Below are positions 23,168-33,121 of a DNA stretch of 64,000 nt, piece after piece. A program made the position numbers and the translations under genes. The first letter of the stretch is position 1; the number at the start of each line of letters is the position of its first letter. The notes below the pieces were generated by a model. The model saw nothing but the letters and a program-made list of their open reading frames with translations, did not search any database and was not told the origin of the DNA. The DNA is from Streptomyces griseoluteus (lineage in GTDB: Bacteria > Actinomycetota > Actinomycetes > Streptomycetales > Streptomycetaceae), in assembly GCA_000717735.1 (NCBI GenBank), contig JOBE01000040.1:1-64000 (forward strand), given 5' to 3'.

Positions 23168-25489
23168 TCAGGGCAGGTAGCTGGTGACGACGAGGCCGTC
23201 GGGGAAGGTGAGGAAGAGCGCCCCTCCGGCGGCCAGCAGCTCTCCCGCGGTCTCCGCCTTGAACCCGTCCGGAAGATTGGGCTCGAACGAGTCGATCTCG
23301 TCGTCGGAGCGCGGTCCGGCCGCGGGGTAGGAGACGACGGCGTCGTTCGCCGCCGTCACGACACGGTCGCCGGCGAAGACGACCTGCCCCACCTGCGTCA
23401 CGGCGCCGGCGGGCGGTTCGGCGCTCCACCGCTGCGTTCCGCTCGTCAGGTCGTACACGGTCACCCGGCGTCGTCCGCTGACCGTGGCGACGAGGCCGGC
23501 CGTGTTCACGGCGGGCCGGACGGTCACCGCCTGACCGAAGGTACGCAGACGCTTCAGCGAACCGCCGTCGAGGACGACCACCGCCTCCGCCTCCTGGTCA
23601 CGGCAGACCACGCTGCCGGTCCGCTCGTGCACGCTCATGTCCAGGCAGGGCTGCGCCGCGCGCCCGGCCTCCCTCCCGTCCCGCGCGTCCAGGACCACCA
23701 ACGTGCCCAGGGCGGACAGGTGCACCCGACCGTTCGCCACCACGATCTCCTCCGGCGTGACGTCGACCGGGCTCCGCCACAGTTCGCGGCCCGCACCCCC
23801 GCCGTCGTCGAGCCGCACCGCGGTCACGAGCCCGTCATTCGTCCCGCTCTCGACCTGGTCCAGCCGGAAGTAGGTCGTGTAGAGGACGCCGTCCGCGAAG
23901 TCGGTCCTCTTCGGGGCCCAGTCGGGTCCCGGGCCGGTCGGCGGCCCCTTCCGGACGCCATCCCGGAGCCCGTACGCGGTCACGCCCGCCGCTCCCGTCA
24001 CGTGGACGTGGTCGCCGACCACCGCCGGGTACTGGGCGTTGGCCATGATCCCGAACTCGTCGCGCCGGCCCGGAACGGACCACAGCTCGCGGCCGTCGGA
24101 CGCGTCGAGCCCCACCAGCGCCCCACCGGTGCCCGAGCAGACCAGCACCTCCGGGGAGAGCGCACACGAACCGTTCGCCGCCTCGGTGCGCGCCAGCCAC
24201 GGCGACCAGCCCGCCGGACGGTACGCGCGGTCCGTACCGGCTCCACCGAAGTCGTTGTCGCGGCCCTTGCCGCCGTACGGCAGGACGACCTGGCTCAGCG
24301 TCGCGGGGGCCGTGGTGCCGGCGGACGCCGAGGGCCCCGACGGCCCCCCGGCCCCGCCCGCGGCGGCCCCGGCCTGTCCGTCCGGACGGTTCAGCAGCAC
24401 CACACCCGCCGTCGCGACCACCGCCACCGCCACCACGCCCGCCACGACCGCGCCCCACGGACGACGCCGCTCGACAGGGACGGGCGGGAGCACAGGCCGG
24501 TCGCTCATGGCCGTGGGGGAGTACGGCACCACAGGACCGAGCGTCGGCAGATCGGCCACGCCCGCGCCGGAGGCGGCCGCCTCCCCGGCCCGCACGGCCG
24601 CCTCCCCGGACTCGGCGAGCAGCGACAGCACCCCTCCGGGCCAGGGGAAGACCTCGGGCGGCTCTCCGCCGCCGAGCAGCTCCGCCAGCTCGGCCGCCGA
24701 AGGCCGCTCCGCCGGGTCGAGCCGCAGACAGCGCGCGAGAACGGGCCGCAACTCCTCCGGGACCGGGTCCAGGTCGGCTTCCGCCCGGCTGATCCGGAAG
24801 ATCACGGCCGCCATCTCGTCGTCGTGGAACGGCCCCCGCCCGCTCGCCGCGAACGCGAGCACCGCGCCCAGACAGAACACGTCCGACGCGGGCACCACCG
24901 CCCGGCTCCCCATCAGGTGCTCCGGTGACATGAACCCGGGCGAGCCCACGACGAGCCCGGTCGAGGTCAGCGCCGTCGCCTCGAAGGCCTGGGCGATGCC
25001 GAAGTCGATGAGCTTGGGCCCGGCCGCGCCGAGCAGCACGTTCGCCGGCTTCAGGTCCCGGTGCAGCACCTGCACCCCGTGCACGGCGTCCAGGGCGCGG
25101 GCGAGCTCGGCACCCAGGGCCCGTACGGCCCCGACGGGCAGCGCCCCCGCCCGTACGACCGCCTCCGCGAGCGAGGGCCCCGGCACGTACTCGGTCGCCA
25201 GCCAAGGCGAGGACGCGTCGGCGTCCGCGTCGAGGAGCCGCGCCACCCCGGGCCCGTCCACGCTCCGGGCCGCGGCGATCTCGCGCCGGAAGCGGGTCCT
25301 GAAGTCCCCGTCGACCTCCAGGTCCTCCCGCACGGTCTTCACCGCGACCATCCGGTGCGGATCGGCCGTCGGCGCGTCGGCCCGGCACGCGAGATGCACC
25401 TCGCCCATGCCGCCCGCGCCGAGGCGGGCGAGCAGCCGGTAGGGGCCGATGAGCCGTGGGGGCCGTCCCGGGGGCAGGGCTTCCAGCAA
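23168..25489 (-). CDS. Transmembrane Ser/Thr protein kinase with PQQ-type propeller sensor
   Basis: A 773-residue kinase. Intracellular kinase domain: glycine loop GAGGMGE (24-30), catalytic Lys 51 in VAVKTVRED, HRDLKPANVLL (143-153), DFG at 162-164, and SPEHLMG. A Pro/Ala linker leads to one TM helix (GAVVAGVVAVAVVATAGVVLL, in part). The outer part of about 400 residues has repeated WSVPGR, LWRSPVD and QRWSAEP segments, typical of a PQQ-like beta-propeller. The start is TTG at 25489, with AAGGAG 8 nt upstream overlapping the stop of the preceding kinase gene. It is co-transcribed with that kinase. Ligand unknown. Confidence 0.92.
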   Translation of the reverse strand: MLEALPPGRPPRLIGPYRLLARLGAGGMGEVHLACRADAPTADPHRMVAVKTVREDLEVDGDFRTRFRREIAAARSVDGPGVARLLDADADASSPWLATEYVPGPSLAEAVVRAGALPVGAVRALGAELARALDAVHGVQVLHRDLKPANVLLGAAGPKLIDFGIAQAFEATALTSTGLVVGSPGFMSPEHLMGSRAVVPASDVFCLGAVLAFAASGRGPFHDDEMAAVIFRISRAEADLDPVPEELRPVLARCLRLDPAERPSAAELAELLGGGEPPEVFPWPGGVLSLLAESGEAAVRAGEAAASGAGVADLPTLGPVVPYSPTAMSDRPVLPPVPVERRRPWGAVVAGVVAVAVVATAGVVLLNRPDGQAGAAAGGAGGPSGPSASAGTTAPATLSQVVLPYGGKGRDNDFGGAGTDRAYRPAGWSPWLARTEAANGSCALSPEVLVCSGTGGALVGLDASDGRELWSVPGRRDEFGIMANAQYPAVVGDHVHVTGAAGVTAYGLRDGVRKGPPTGPGPDWAPKRTDFADGVLYTTYFRLDQVESGTNDGLVTAVRLDDGGGAGRELWRSPVDVTPEEIVVANGRVHLSALGTLVVLDARDGREAGRAAQPCLDMSVHERTGSVVCRDQEAEAVVVLDGGSLKRLRTFGQAVTVRPAVNTAGLVATVSGRRRVTVYDLTSGTQRWSAEPPAGAVTQVGQVVFAGDRVVTAANDAVVSYPAAGPRSDDEIDSFEPNLPDGFKAETAGELLAAGGALFLTFPDGLVVTSYLP

Positions 25490-25494
25490 CGTAC

Positions 25495-27975
25495 TTACTC
25501 CTTCTCGCCGGGGAGCTCGACGGACGCGACGGCCCCCTTGTCGTAGACGACGTACGCGATCCCGCCGACCGGAAGCACCTCCGGCTGCCGGAACTGCTTG
25601 CTGATCGTGTGGCCGTGGTCGATGTCGAAGTCCTCCTCCCTGACCCGCGGGCCGGGAGCACCCGGAACCCGGGTGACCCTGAGCCCGCCCGGCTTGCCGT
25701 CGGCGCCGAGCCGCACGGTGTAGAGCGAGGAGTGGTCGGCGTACACGACCCGGTCGCCGGCGAGCAGGGGCGATGACCAGCTCTGGCCGAGCCCGGCGGG
25801 CGTGGCCGTGGCCGGGTGGGCGGCGAGCGTCTTCCCGCTGCGCGGGTCGAGGATCCGCACCCCCTTGTCGAAGGTCACGACGGCGTGCGGACCGATCGCC
25901 GTGGGGGCCGCCGCGCCGAGCGCGCCGGAGAGTGTCGCCCTGGGGGCGAGGGTGCGGGCGTCGAGCAGATGAAGCGAGGTGTCGGTGTCTCTGCCGGACC
26001 CGGCGCCGACGCAGTACGCCGACGCGCCGAGCACCTTGATCTCGCGGCACGTGTCGGCGTCCGGTTCGGCCTGTCCGAGGAGGGTTCCCTTCTTGCCGTC
26101 GTACGCCACGAGACCGCCCTGGCTGAGGGCGTAGACGACCCCGTCGGCGTAGGCCACCGGCTCGTAGGCCCTGCGTTCCGCGCTGGAGATGTCCCCGTTG
26201 GTGAGGCCGTGCGACCAGAGCTGCCGTCCGTCGGCCAGGGAGAACGCCGTCAGAGCGACCAGGTCCCCCGTGCTGTCCTCGGCGAGTTCCGTCGCCGCGA
26301 AGACGATCCCGTCGGCGACGACGGGCCGGGTGTCCCAGAAGTTCTGCGGTCCCAGGGCCGGCTTCTCCCAGCGCACCACCCCCGTCCGCGCGTCGCGGAC
26401 CTGGAGCATGTACCCGGCGACGAGAACCACGGCGTCGTCGTGGACCGTGGGACGGGTGGCGGCCCCGCTCACGAAGGGGTAGGCGGTGGGGCTGATGTAG
26501 GTCTCACCGGGCGTGTCCGCGGCCCGCGGAACGTCCCACAGCCTCCTCCCGCTCGCCGGGTCCAGCGCCTCGTACCGCCCGTCCGTCGTCCGGCACACCA
26601 GCACCTTCTCGCCGGCCGAGCAGCCGAACGCGGGCGCCGTCAGCTTCGTCTGCCACGGCTTCCAGCCGGCCGGCCGCTGGGCCGCGTTCTGCGGGACGAC
26701 GCCCGAGGCGTCGGCGAGGCCCCGGTCGTCGACGCCGGGGACGCGGGGCCCGGCGGCGGGGGCGGCCTTCGCGGGGGCCCGGGGCTCCTTCTCGTCCTCC
26801 GGCCACAGCAGGTACGCGCCGAGGCCACCGGCCACGACCGCGAGGGCCAGCGCGGCGGCGAGGGCGCGCCGCCGCCGCGCGCGCCGGGGAGCGGCGGGCG
26901 GTGCGACGGGCCCGAGGGTCGGGACGGAGTGCAGTCCGGGGACGGCCGGGGTGACGACCGGACCGGCCGCCGGCGGGACCTCCAGGAGGGGCCCGCCCGA
27001 GGCCACGAGCCGGGCGAGCTCCGTCCCGTATTCGCCGATGTGGTCCCGTACGCCCTCCGGCCAAGGGAAGACCTTCGAAGCCCCGCCCCCGAGCAGCTCC
27101 GCGAGCGCCTCCGGGGTGGGCCGGGCCGCCGGGTCCAGGGCCAGGCAGGCGGCGACGGTCCCGCGAAGCTCGTCCGGCACCCGGCTCAGGTCGGCCTCGG
27201 CCTGGCTGACGCGGTAGAGGACGGCGGCGAGCGGCCCGTCGCCGAAGGGGTCCTCGCCGGTCGCCGCGTAGCAGAGCAGCGAGCCGAGGCAGAACACGTC
27301 GGAGGCGGCGGTCACCCGGCGGGCGCCCGCCACGTGCTCGGGGGACATGAAGGAGGGGGTGCCGACCATCAGGCCGGTGGCGGTCATGGTGGTCGCGGTG
27401 TCGCTGCGGGCGATGCCGAAGTCGATGAGCCGGGGTCCGTCGACGGAGAGCATCACGTTGCCGGGCTTGAGGTCCCGGTGCAGGACCCCGGCCCTGTGCA
27501 GGTCGGCGAGGGCGCGGGCGACGTCGGCGCCGAGCGCGCGGACGGTGGCGACGGGGAGGGCGCCGCCGCGCCGTACGGCCTGCGAGAGGCTGGGCCCTGG
27601 GACGTACGCGGTGGCCAGCCAGGGCACCCCGGCGTCGGCGTCGCCGCCGAGCGGGGCGGCGGCGTACGGGCTGTCGACGAGCGCGGCGACCCTGATCTCA
27701 CGGCGGAAGCGGTCCCGGAATGCGGGAGAGCCCGCGACGTCCCGCCGGACGGTCTTCACGGCGACGAAGGTCCCGGCCACGGGCCCGGCCCCGGCCACAG
27801 ACCCGCCCACCGGCCCGGCTCCGGCCCCGGCCACGGGCTCGTCTCCGGCGGCGGGGCCGTCCACGGCGCCGTCACGCCCGAGGAACACCTCTCCCATGCC
27901 GCCCGCGCCGAGCCGCGCGAGCACCTCGTACGGTCCGATCCGGCGCGGTGTGTTCTCGCGCAGCGGTCCCAGCAC
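25495..27975 (-). CDS. Transmembrane Ser/Thr protein kinase with PQQ-type propeller and loop insertion
   Basis: An 826-residue paralogue of the downstream kinase with the same order of domains. Glycine loop GAGGMGEVF (23-31), Lys 74 in VAVKTVRRD, HRDLKPGNVML, DFGIARS, TPSFMSPEHV. One TM helix (ALAAALALAVVAGGLGAYLL) follows, then a PQQ-like propeller (GRRLWDVPR, VVRWEKPAL, GRQLWSHGL). Between the glycine loop and the catalytic Lys lies an insertion of about 24 residues made of Ala, Gly, Pro and Val (residues 35-69), absent from its partner. GTG start with GGGAGGGG upstream. The two kinases likely arose by tandem duplication. Confidence 0.92.
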   Translation of the reverse strand: MLGPLRENTPRRIGPYEVLARLGAGGMGEVFLGRDGAVDGPAAGDEPVAGAGAGPVGGSVAGAGPVAGTFVAVKTVRRDVAGSPAFRDRFRREIRVAALVDSPYAAAPLGGDADAGVPWLATAYVPGPSLSQAVRRGGALPVATVRALGADVARALADLHRAGVLHRDLKPGNVMLSVDGPRLIDFGIARSDTATTMTATGLMVGTPSFMSPEHVAGARRVTAASDVFCLGSLLCYAATGEDPFGDGPLAAVLYRVSQAEADLSRVPDELRGTVAACLALDPAARPTPEALAELLGGGASKVFPWPEGVRDHIGEYGTELARLVASGGPLLEVPPAAGPVVTPAVPGLHSVPTLGPVAPPAAPRRARRRRALAAALALAVVAGGLGAYLLWPEDEKEPRAPAKAAPAAGPRVPGVDDRGLADASGVVPQNAAQRPAGWKPWQTKLTAPAFGCSAGEKVLVCRTTDGRYEALDPASGRRLWDVPRAADTPGETYISPTAYPFVSGAATRPTVHDDAVVLVAGYMLQVRDARTGVVRWEKPALGPQNFWDTRPVVADGIVFAATELAEDSTGDLVALTAFSLADGRQLWSHGLTNGDISSAERRAYEPVAYADGVVYALSQGGLVAYDGKKGTLLGQAEPDADTCREIKVLGASAYCVGAGSGRDTDTSLHLLDARTLAPRATLSGALGAAAPTAIGPHAVVTFDKGVRILDPRSGKTLAAHPATATPAGLGQSWSSPLLAGDRVVYADHSSLYTVRLGADGKPGGLRVTRVPGAPGPRVREEDFDIDHGHTISKQFRQPEVLPVGGIAYVVYDKGAVASVELPGEKE

Positions 27976-28094
27976 TTCGCCCCCTCCCCCTGGTGACGCG
28001 ACGTCAGGCCCGCATCATGGCATGTCCGCCGCAAGACGAAGGGCCGGGCCCCCGAGGGGTCCGGCCCAGCGCGTGGAACAGTGGATCAGGGGCC

Positions 28095-28592
28095 TCAGCC
28101 GGTGTACGGCTTCGCGCTGAGGATCTTCACCGCGGCCTTCTTGCCGTTCGGCAGCTCGTACTGGGCGTCGTCGCCGGCCTTCTTGCCGTTGACGCCGACG
28201 CCGAGCGGCGACTGCGGCGAGTAGGTCTCGATGTCACCGCTCGCGTACTCGCGGGAGGCGAGCAGGAAGGTCATCGTGTCGTTCTCGTCGCCGTCGAAGG
28301 CGATCGTCACGACCATGCCCGGCTCGACGACGCCGTCGTCCGCCGGGGCCTCGCCGACCTTGGCGTGCTGGAGCAGCTGGGTGAGCTGGCGGACCCGGAG
28401 CTCCTGCTTGCCCTGCTCCTCCTTGGCCGCGTGGTACCCGCCGTTCTCGCGCAGGTCGCCCTCTTCGCGCGCCGCGGCGATCTTGGCGGCGATCTCGGTA
28501 CGCGCGGGACCAGACAGGTACTCAAGCTCGTCCTTGAGCTTGTTGTACGCCTCCTGGGTGAGCCAGGTGACGTTGTCGCTGGTCTGGGTCAC
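28095..28592 (-). CDS. greA: Transcription elongation factor GreA
   Basis: A 165-residue GreA that stimulates transcript cleavage by stalled RNA polymerase. The N-terminal coiled coil holds the acidic tip (AAREEGDLRENGGYHAAKEEQGK), named by its core REEGDLRENGGYHAAKE. The C-terminal FKBP-like domain includes SPLGVGVNGKKAGD. The GTG at 28590-28592 follows GAGGAG and matches the N-terminus of other streptomycete GreA proteins as I recall them. Confidence 0.96.
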   Translation of the reverse strand: MTQTSDNVTWLTQEAYNKLKDELEYLSGPARTEIAAKIAAAREEGDLRENGGYHAAKEEQGKQELRVRQLTQLLQHAKVGEAPADDGVVEPGMVVTIAFDGDENDTMTFLLASREYASGDIETYSPQSPLGVGVNGKKAGDDAQYELPNGKKAAVKILSAKPYTG

Positions 28593-28781
28593 AGGTGCTC
28601 CTCGTAGGTACTGGGAATACAAAGCATCGCCCTACACGGGAAAGCTGTGTGTCCCGGGTGGGCGAAACCACGAGCCTAACAATGAGTGGCGAAAAGCGGG
28701 AGGACATAACCATCAAGGATGGCGTCACCCCAGGTCACCGCAGTGACTCGCCGGGACTCGACACCCGCTCCCTACCCACCG

Positions 28782-29183
28782 CTACCGAGCCGTACACCCC
28801 ACGAGTTCGGCACTCGTCGCGTGGGCGGTGGTGCGGAGCGAGAAGACGCGGTCGACCCGGCTGCCGGGGTCGTCGATCCGGACGTCCTTGCGGGCCACCT
28901 CGGCGCCGTCCTCGGAGCGCGAGCGCAGGGTGCAGACGCCCTTGACGCCCTCGTCCTTGCGGACCTCCAGGTGCACCTGCACCTCGGTGGCGCTGACCAC
29001 GTCGAACTTGATCATCTCGGCGCTGATCTTGCTGTCGATGACGTAGTGCCAGCCGAACCAGCCCATCAGGCCGAGGAAGAGGACCCCGAGCACCGCGCCC
29101 GTGACTTTGAGCTTGCGGTCCGCCGCCTCGTCCGCGGAGCGGCCGTAGCGCCCCTCGGGCAGCTGCTCTCGCACCGCGCTCAT
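28782..29183 (-). CDS. DUF4307 membrane protein
   Basis: A 133-residue protein with one N-terminal TM helix (VTGAVLGVLFLGLMGWFGWH) and a beta-rich exported domain with two cysteines (GVCTLRSRSEDG and VGCTAR). It belongs to the actinobacterial DUF4307 family, typically found next to mca, as here. GAGAGGA precedes the ATG. It diverges from mca. Confidence 0.9.
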   Translation of the reverse strand: MSAVREQLPEGRYGRSADEAADRKLKVTGAVLGVLFLGLMGWFGWHYVIDSKISAEMIKFDVVSATEVQVHLEVRKDEGVKGVCTLRSRSEDGAEVARKDVRIDDPGSRVDRVFSLRTTAHATSAELVGCTAR

Positions 29184-29281
29184 GATCGATCCTCTCGAAG
29201 CCGGGGGTGGCGGAATTTTCACTCCCCCGATTCCGTCACTATAGAGACCACCCTCCGCGTCGAATCACTGAGGATCGAGTC

Positions 29282-30163
29282 TTGACTGAGCAGCTTCGAC
29301 TGATGGCCGTGCACGCCCACCCCGACGACGAGTCGAGCAAGGGTGCGGCCACGATGGCCAAGTACGTGTCCGAGGGGGTGGACGTCATGGTGGTGACGTG
29401 CACGGGCGGCGAGCGCGGCTCGGTCCTCAACCCGCAGCTTCAGGGCGACCCCTACATCGAGGCGAACATCCACGAGGTGCGCCGCAAGGAGATGGACGAG
29501 GCCCGCGAGATCCTCGGCGTCTCCCAGGAGTGGCTGGGCTTCGTCGACTCGGGCCTGCCCGAGGGCGACCCGCTGCCGCCGCTCCCCGAGGGCTGCTTCG
29601 CCCTGGAGGACGTCGACACCGCCGCCGGTGCGCTGGTCCGCAAGATCCGCGCGTTCCGCCCGCAGGTCGTCACGACCTACGACGAGAACGGCGGGTACCC
29701 GCACCCCGACCACATCATGACCCACAAGATCACGATGGTGGCCTTCGACGGCGCGACCGACACCGAGAAGTACCCGGAGGCCGAGTTCGGCCCGGCCTGG
29801 GAGCCCCTGAAGCTCTACTACAACCAGGGCTTCAACCGTCCCCGCACCACCGCCCTGCACGAGGCGCTGCTGGCCCGCGGCCTGGAGTCCCCGTACGGCG
29901 AGTGGCTGGAGCGCTGGAGCGAGTTCGAGCGCAAGGAGCGGACGCTCACCACCTTCGTGCCCTGCGCCGACTTCTTCGAGATCCGCGACAAGGCCCTGAT
30001 CGCCCACCGCACCCAGATCGACCCCGACGGCGGCTGGTTCCGGGTGCCGATGGAGATCCAGAAGGAGGTCTGGCCGACGGAGGAGTACGAGCTCAGCAAG
30101 TCGCTGGTCCCGACCTCCCTCCCCGAGGAAGATCTCTTCGCGGGCATCCGCGACAATGCCTGA
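29282..30163 (+). CDS. mca: Mycothiol S-conjugate amidase
   Basis: A 293-residue zinc amidase that cleaves mycothiol S-conjugates to GlcN-inositol and a mercapturic acid for export; a detoxification enzyme specific to actinomycetes. The PIG-L family zinc site is in HAHPDDESSKG at the N-terminus and PHPDHIMTH further on. The start is TTG at 29282 with GAGGA upstream. The next small membrane gene begins one base after its stop. Confidence 0.96.
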   Translation: MTEQLRLMAVHAHPDDESSKGAATMAKYVSEGVDVMVVTCTGGERGSVLNPQLQGDPYIEANIHEVRRKEMDEAREILGVSQEWLGFVDSGLPEGDPLPPLPEGCFALEDVDTAAGALVRKIRAFRPQVVTTYDENGGYPHPDHIMTHKITMVAFDGATDTEKYPEAEFGPAWEPLKLYYNQGFNRPRTTALHEALLARGLESPYGEWLERWSEFERKERTLTTFVPCADFFEIRDKALIAHRTQIDPDGGWFRVPMEIQKEVWPTEEYELSKSLVPTSLPEEDLFAGIRDNA

Positions 30164-30164
30164 C

Positions 30165-30392
30165 ATGAGCGCACACCTGGCACTGACCCAGCTTGTCCCC
30201 TTCGCCGCTGAAGAGCTGGACAAGAACAAGGTGACCCCCGGCGTCCTCGGCTTCGTCGTCTTCGCCGTCCTGGCCCTCGCGGTCTGGCAGCTGATGAAGT
30301 CGATGAACCGGCACATGGGCAAGGTCTCCTTCGAGGAGGCCCCGGACCCGGCGGCCGGGCAGGACACCCCGGCCGGCACCCCCGGAAAGTAG
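30165..30392 (+). CDS. Small single-pass membrane protein downstream of mca
   Basis: A 75-residue protein with one TM helix (GVLGFVVFAVLALAVWQLM) followed by a basic segment and a Pro/Ala-rich tail ending GTPGK. It directly follows mca, so is co-transcribed. Conserved in Streptomyces in this position as I recall; function unknown. Confidence 0.85.
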   Translation: MSAHLALTQLVPFAAEELDKNKVTPGVLGFVVFAVLALAVWQLMKSMNRHMGKVSFEEAPDPAAGQDTPAGTPGK

Positions 30393-30398
30393 CGGAGG

Positions 30399-30443
30399 CG
30401 CCCTCCGTCCCGTACCTCTCCGACGGGTACGGGCCGGAGGGCG
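30399..30443 (+). terminator. Terminator after mca operon
   Basis: Stem of CGCCCTCCG...CCGTACC against GGTACGG...CGGAGGGCG, followed by TTTCC. Confidence 0.8.
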
Positions 30444-30517
30444 TTTCCGTACGCCCGGCGTGAGCGCGCCGCGCGGGACACCGGCACAGCGGGAGACCGC
30501 TGCGGCAGGATGGGCCC

Positions 30518-32539
30518 ATGCCGAACCGACTGGCCCATGAGACCTCCCCGTACCTCCTTCAGCACGCCGACAACCCGGTCGACTGGTGGCCGTGGTCGGC
30601 CGAGGCCTTCGAGGAGGCCCGGCGCCGCGACGTCCCCGTACTGCTCAGCGTCGGGTACAGCTCCTGCCATTGGTGTCACGTCATGGCGCACGAGTCCTTC
30701 GAGGACGACGCCACCGCGGCCCTGGTCAACGAGCACTTCGTCGCCGTCAAGGTCGACCGCGAGGAGCGCCCCGACGTCGACGCCGTCTACATGGAGGCCG
30801 TGCAGGCCGCCACCGGCCAGGGCGGCTGGCCGATGACCGTCTTCCTCACCCCGGACGCCGCCCCCTTCTACTTCGGTACGTACTTCCCGCCCGAGCCCCG
30901 CCACGGCATGCCGTCCTTCCCGGAGGTCCTGGAGGGCGTGAGGGGCGCCTGGGCCGACCGGCGGGACGAGGTCGGCGAGGTCGCCGAGCGCATCGTCAAG
31001 GACCTCTCGGGCCGCTCCCTCGCCTACGGCGGCGAAGGCGTCCCCGGTGAGGAGGACCTCGCGCAGGCCCTCCTCGGCCTCACCCGCGAGTACGACGCGA
31101 CCCGCGGCGGCTTCGGCGGCGCCCCCAAGTTCCCGCCGTCGATGGCCCTGGAGTTCCTGCTCCGCCACCACGCTCGTACGGGCTCCGAGGGCGCCCTCCA
31201 GATGGCCGCCGACACCGGCGAGGCCATGGCCCGCGGCGGCATCTACGACCAGCTCGGCGGCGGTTTCGCCCGCTACGCCGTCGACCGCGCCTGGGTCGTG
31301 CCCCACTTCGAGAAGATGCTGTACGACAACGCCCTGCTGTGCCGGGTGTACGCCCACCTGTGGAAGGCCACGGGCAGCGACCTGGCCCGCCGGGTCGCCC
31401 TGGAGACCGCCGACTTCCTGGTCCGCGAGCTCCGCACCCCCGAGGGCGGCTTCGCCTCCGCGCTCGACGCGGACTCCGACGACGGCACGGGCAAGCACGT
31501 CGAGGGCGCCTTCTACGTCTGGACCCCCGAACAGCTCGCCGCGGTCCTGGGCGAGCAGGACGCCGCCCTCGCCGCCGCCCACTACGGCGTCACCGAGGAC
31601 GGCACCTTCGAGCACGGCAGCTCCGTCCTCCAGCTCCCGCCGGAGGCGGGCCCGGCCGACGCCGACCGGATCGCCTCGATCCGCGCCCGGCTCCTCGCCG
31701 CCCGCGAGGAGCGCGAGCGCCCGGGGCGCGACGACAAGGTCGTCGCCGCCTGGAACGGCCTCGCCATCGCCGCCCTCGCCGAGACCGGCGCCCTCTTCGA
31801 CCGCCCCGACCTCGTCGACCGCGCGACCGAGGCGGCCGACCTGCTCGTACGGGTCCACATGGACGAGTCCGCCCGGCTCACCCGTACCTCGAAGGACGGC
31901 CGGTCCGGCACCAACGCGGGAGTCCTCGAGGACTACGCCGACGTCGCCGAGGGCTTCCTCGCCCTCGCCGCCGTCACCGGCGAGGGCGCCTGGCTGGAGT
32001 TCGCCGGCTTCCTCCTGGACATCGTCCTCGACCGCTTCACCGCCGAGGGCGGGGCCCTGTACGACACGGCCCACGACGCCGAGGCACTGATCCGCCGCCC
32101 GCAGGACCCCACGGACAACGCCACCCCGTCCGGCTGGACCGCCGCCGCCGGCGCGCTGCTCTCGTACGCAGCCCACACCGGCTCCGAGGCCCACCGGGCC
32201 GCCGCCGAAGGAGCCCTCGGCGTCGTCAAGGCCCTCGGCCCGCGCGCCCCCCGCTTCATCGGCTGGGGTCTCGCCGTCGCTGAGGCGCTCCTCGACGGGC
32301 CCCGGGAGATCGCCGTCGTGGGCGCCCCCGACGACGAGGCCTTCCAGGCGCTGCGGCGCACCGCGCTCCGGGCCACCGCCCCCGGTGCGGTGCTCGCCGT
32401 CGGAGCCCCCGGCGGCGAGGAGTTCCCGCTCCTGAAGGACCGGCCCCTGGTGGGCGGGTCACCGGCCGCGTACGTGTGCCGTCACTTCACCTGTGACGCG
32501 CCGGTCACCGACCCGGACGAGCTGCGCCGGAAGCTCTGA
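30518..32539 (+). CDS. DUF255 thioredoxin-like / glycosidase-like protein (YyaL family)
   Basis: A 673-residue cytoplasmic protein of the YyaL/SSP411 (spermatogenesis-associated 20) family. The N-terminal thioredoxin-like domain has [22 protein letters not shown] with a CHWC site. The central and C-terminal parts are an (alpha/alpha) barrel like N-acylglucosamine epimerases ([42 protein letters not shown]). Precise function is not established in the family. Confidence 0.93.
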   Translation: MPNRLAHETSPYLLQHADNPVDWWPWSAEAFEEARRRDVPVLLSVGYSSCHWCHVMAHESFEDDATAALVNEHFVAVKVDREERPDVDAVYMEAVQAATGQGGWPMTVFLTPDAAPFYFGTYFPPEPRHGMPSFPEVLEGVRGAWADRRDEVGEVAERIVKDLSGRSLAYGGEGVPGEEDLAQALLGLTREYDATRGGFGGAPKFPPSMALEFLLRHHARTGSEGALQMAADTGEAMARGGIYDQLGGGFARYAVDRAWVVPHFEKMLYDNALLCRVYAHLWKATGSDLARRVALETADFLVRELRTPEGGFASALDADSDDGTGKHVEGAFYVWTPEQLAAVLGEQDAALAAAHYGVTEDGTFEHGSSVLQLPPEAGPADADRIASIRARLLAAREERERPGRDDKVVAAWNGLAIAALAETGALFDRPDLVDRATEAADLLVRVHMDESARLTRTSKDGRSGTNAGVLEDYADVAEGFLALAAVTGEGAWLEFAGFLLDIVLDRFTAEGGALYDTAHDAEALIRRPQDPTDNATPSGWTAAAGALLSYAAHTGSEAHRAAAEGALGVVKALGPRAPRFIGWGLAVAEALLDGPREIAVVGAPDDEAFQALRRTALRATAPGAVLAVGAPGGEEFPLLKDRPLVGGSPAAYVCRHFTCDAPVTDPDELRRKL

Positions 32540-32560
32540 GGCTTCCGGCGGAACGGGGAC

Positions 32561-32596
32561 GGCCCCGCAACCCCTCCGAGGAGGGGCGGCGGGGCC
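32561..32596. terminator. Bidirectional terminator between DUF255 gene and rodlin 1
   Basis: GGCCCCGC-aa-CCCCTCC-ga-GGAGGGG-cg-GCGGGGCC forms a long stem between convergent genes. Confidence 0.85.
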
Positions 32597-32619
32597 GCAC
32601 CGTTGCCGAGCGTCGTCGC

Positions 32620-33027
32620 TCAGCTGTTGCCGGCGCCGTTGCCGGACAGCACGGGGATGTCGCTGAGGATGTGCGACAGCGGCTCGTCACCCTTGGCCTG
32701 GGTGGAGTTCTCCGTGCACTGCTGGTTCTGCGGGGAGGACAGGACGTTGATGTCCTGGACCGCGATCGGGACCAGGCCGACGATCGAACCGGCGTTGACC
32801 TTGGCCGGCAGACCGATGCACGGCTTGTTCAGGGAGCCCTGGACGAGCGCGAACTGCGGGCTCATGTCGCCGTGCGTGGAGGAGTTGCCGAACTCCTGGT
32901 GCGCACCGTTGCCGGACAGCGAGGTGGTGCCACCGTCGTCGGCGATGGCGAGCGCCTGACCGGCACCCGCCGCCGTCGCGCCGAGGACCGACGCAGCCAC
33001 AGCAGCCGTAGCCAACAGCTTCTTCAT
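32620..33027 (-). CDS. Rodlin (rodlet layer protein) 1
   Basis: A 135-residue secreted protein of the rodlin (RdlA/RdlB) family, which forms rodlets on aerial hyphae and spores together with chaplin fibres. Signal peptide [20 protein letters not shown] ending QALA. The mature part has the family features [65 protein letters not shown] (in parts) and two cysteines. About 75-80% identical by eye to the rodlin at 34569. AAAGG precedes the ATG. A BldN-like promoter lies upstream at 33076-33102. Confidence 0.95.
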   Translation of the reverse strand: MKKLLATAAVAASVLGATAAGAGQALAIADDGGTTSLSGNGAHQEFGNSSTHGDMSPQFALVQGSLNKPCIGLPAKVNAGSIVGLVPIAVQDINVLSSPQNQQCTENSTQAKGDEPLSHILSDIPVLSGNGAGNS

Positions 33028-33075
33028 TGTTCAGGCCTTTCGGATACTGGCTCGCTGAGTGCCGAGCCGTGCTGA

Positions 33076-33102
33076 TCAACTGGTCAGAGGTGCGGAGGTT
33101 CC
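33076..33102 (-). promoter_or_regulatory. Predicted sigma-BldN-type promoter of rodlin 1
   Basis: On the minus strand GGAAC (33098-33102) is separated by 17 bp from GTTGA (33076-33080). The same boxes occur upstream of both other rodlins at a similar distance from their starts (about 40-50 nt). Published work on S. venezuelae puts rodlin and chaplin genes under sigma-BldN. The assignment here is by pattern only. Confidence 0.65.
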
Positions 33103-33121
33103 GCGATGTCCACCGGACGGA

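Noticed and set aside
29219..32194. 991-codon minus-strand frame opposite mca and the DUF255 gene
   Set aside because: It lies antisense to two well-supported enzymes; long open antisense frames are normal in DNA this GC-rich.
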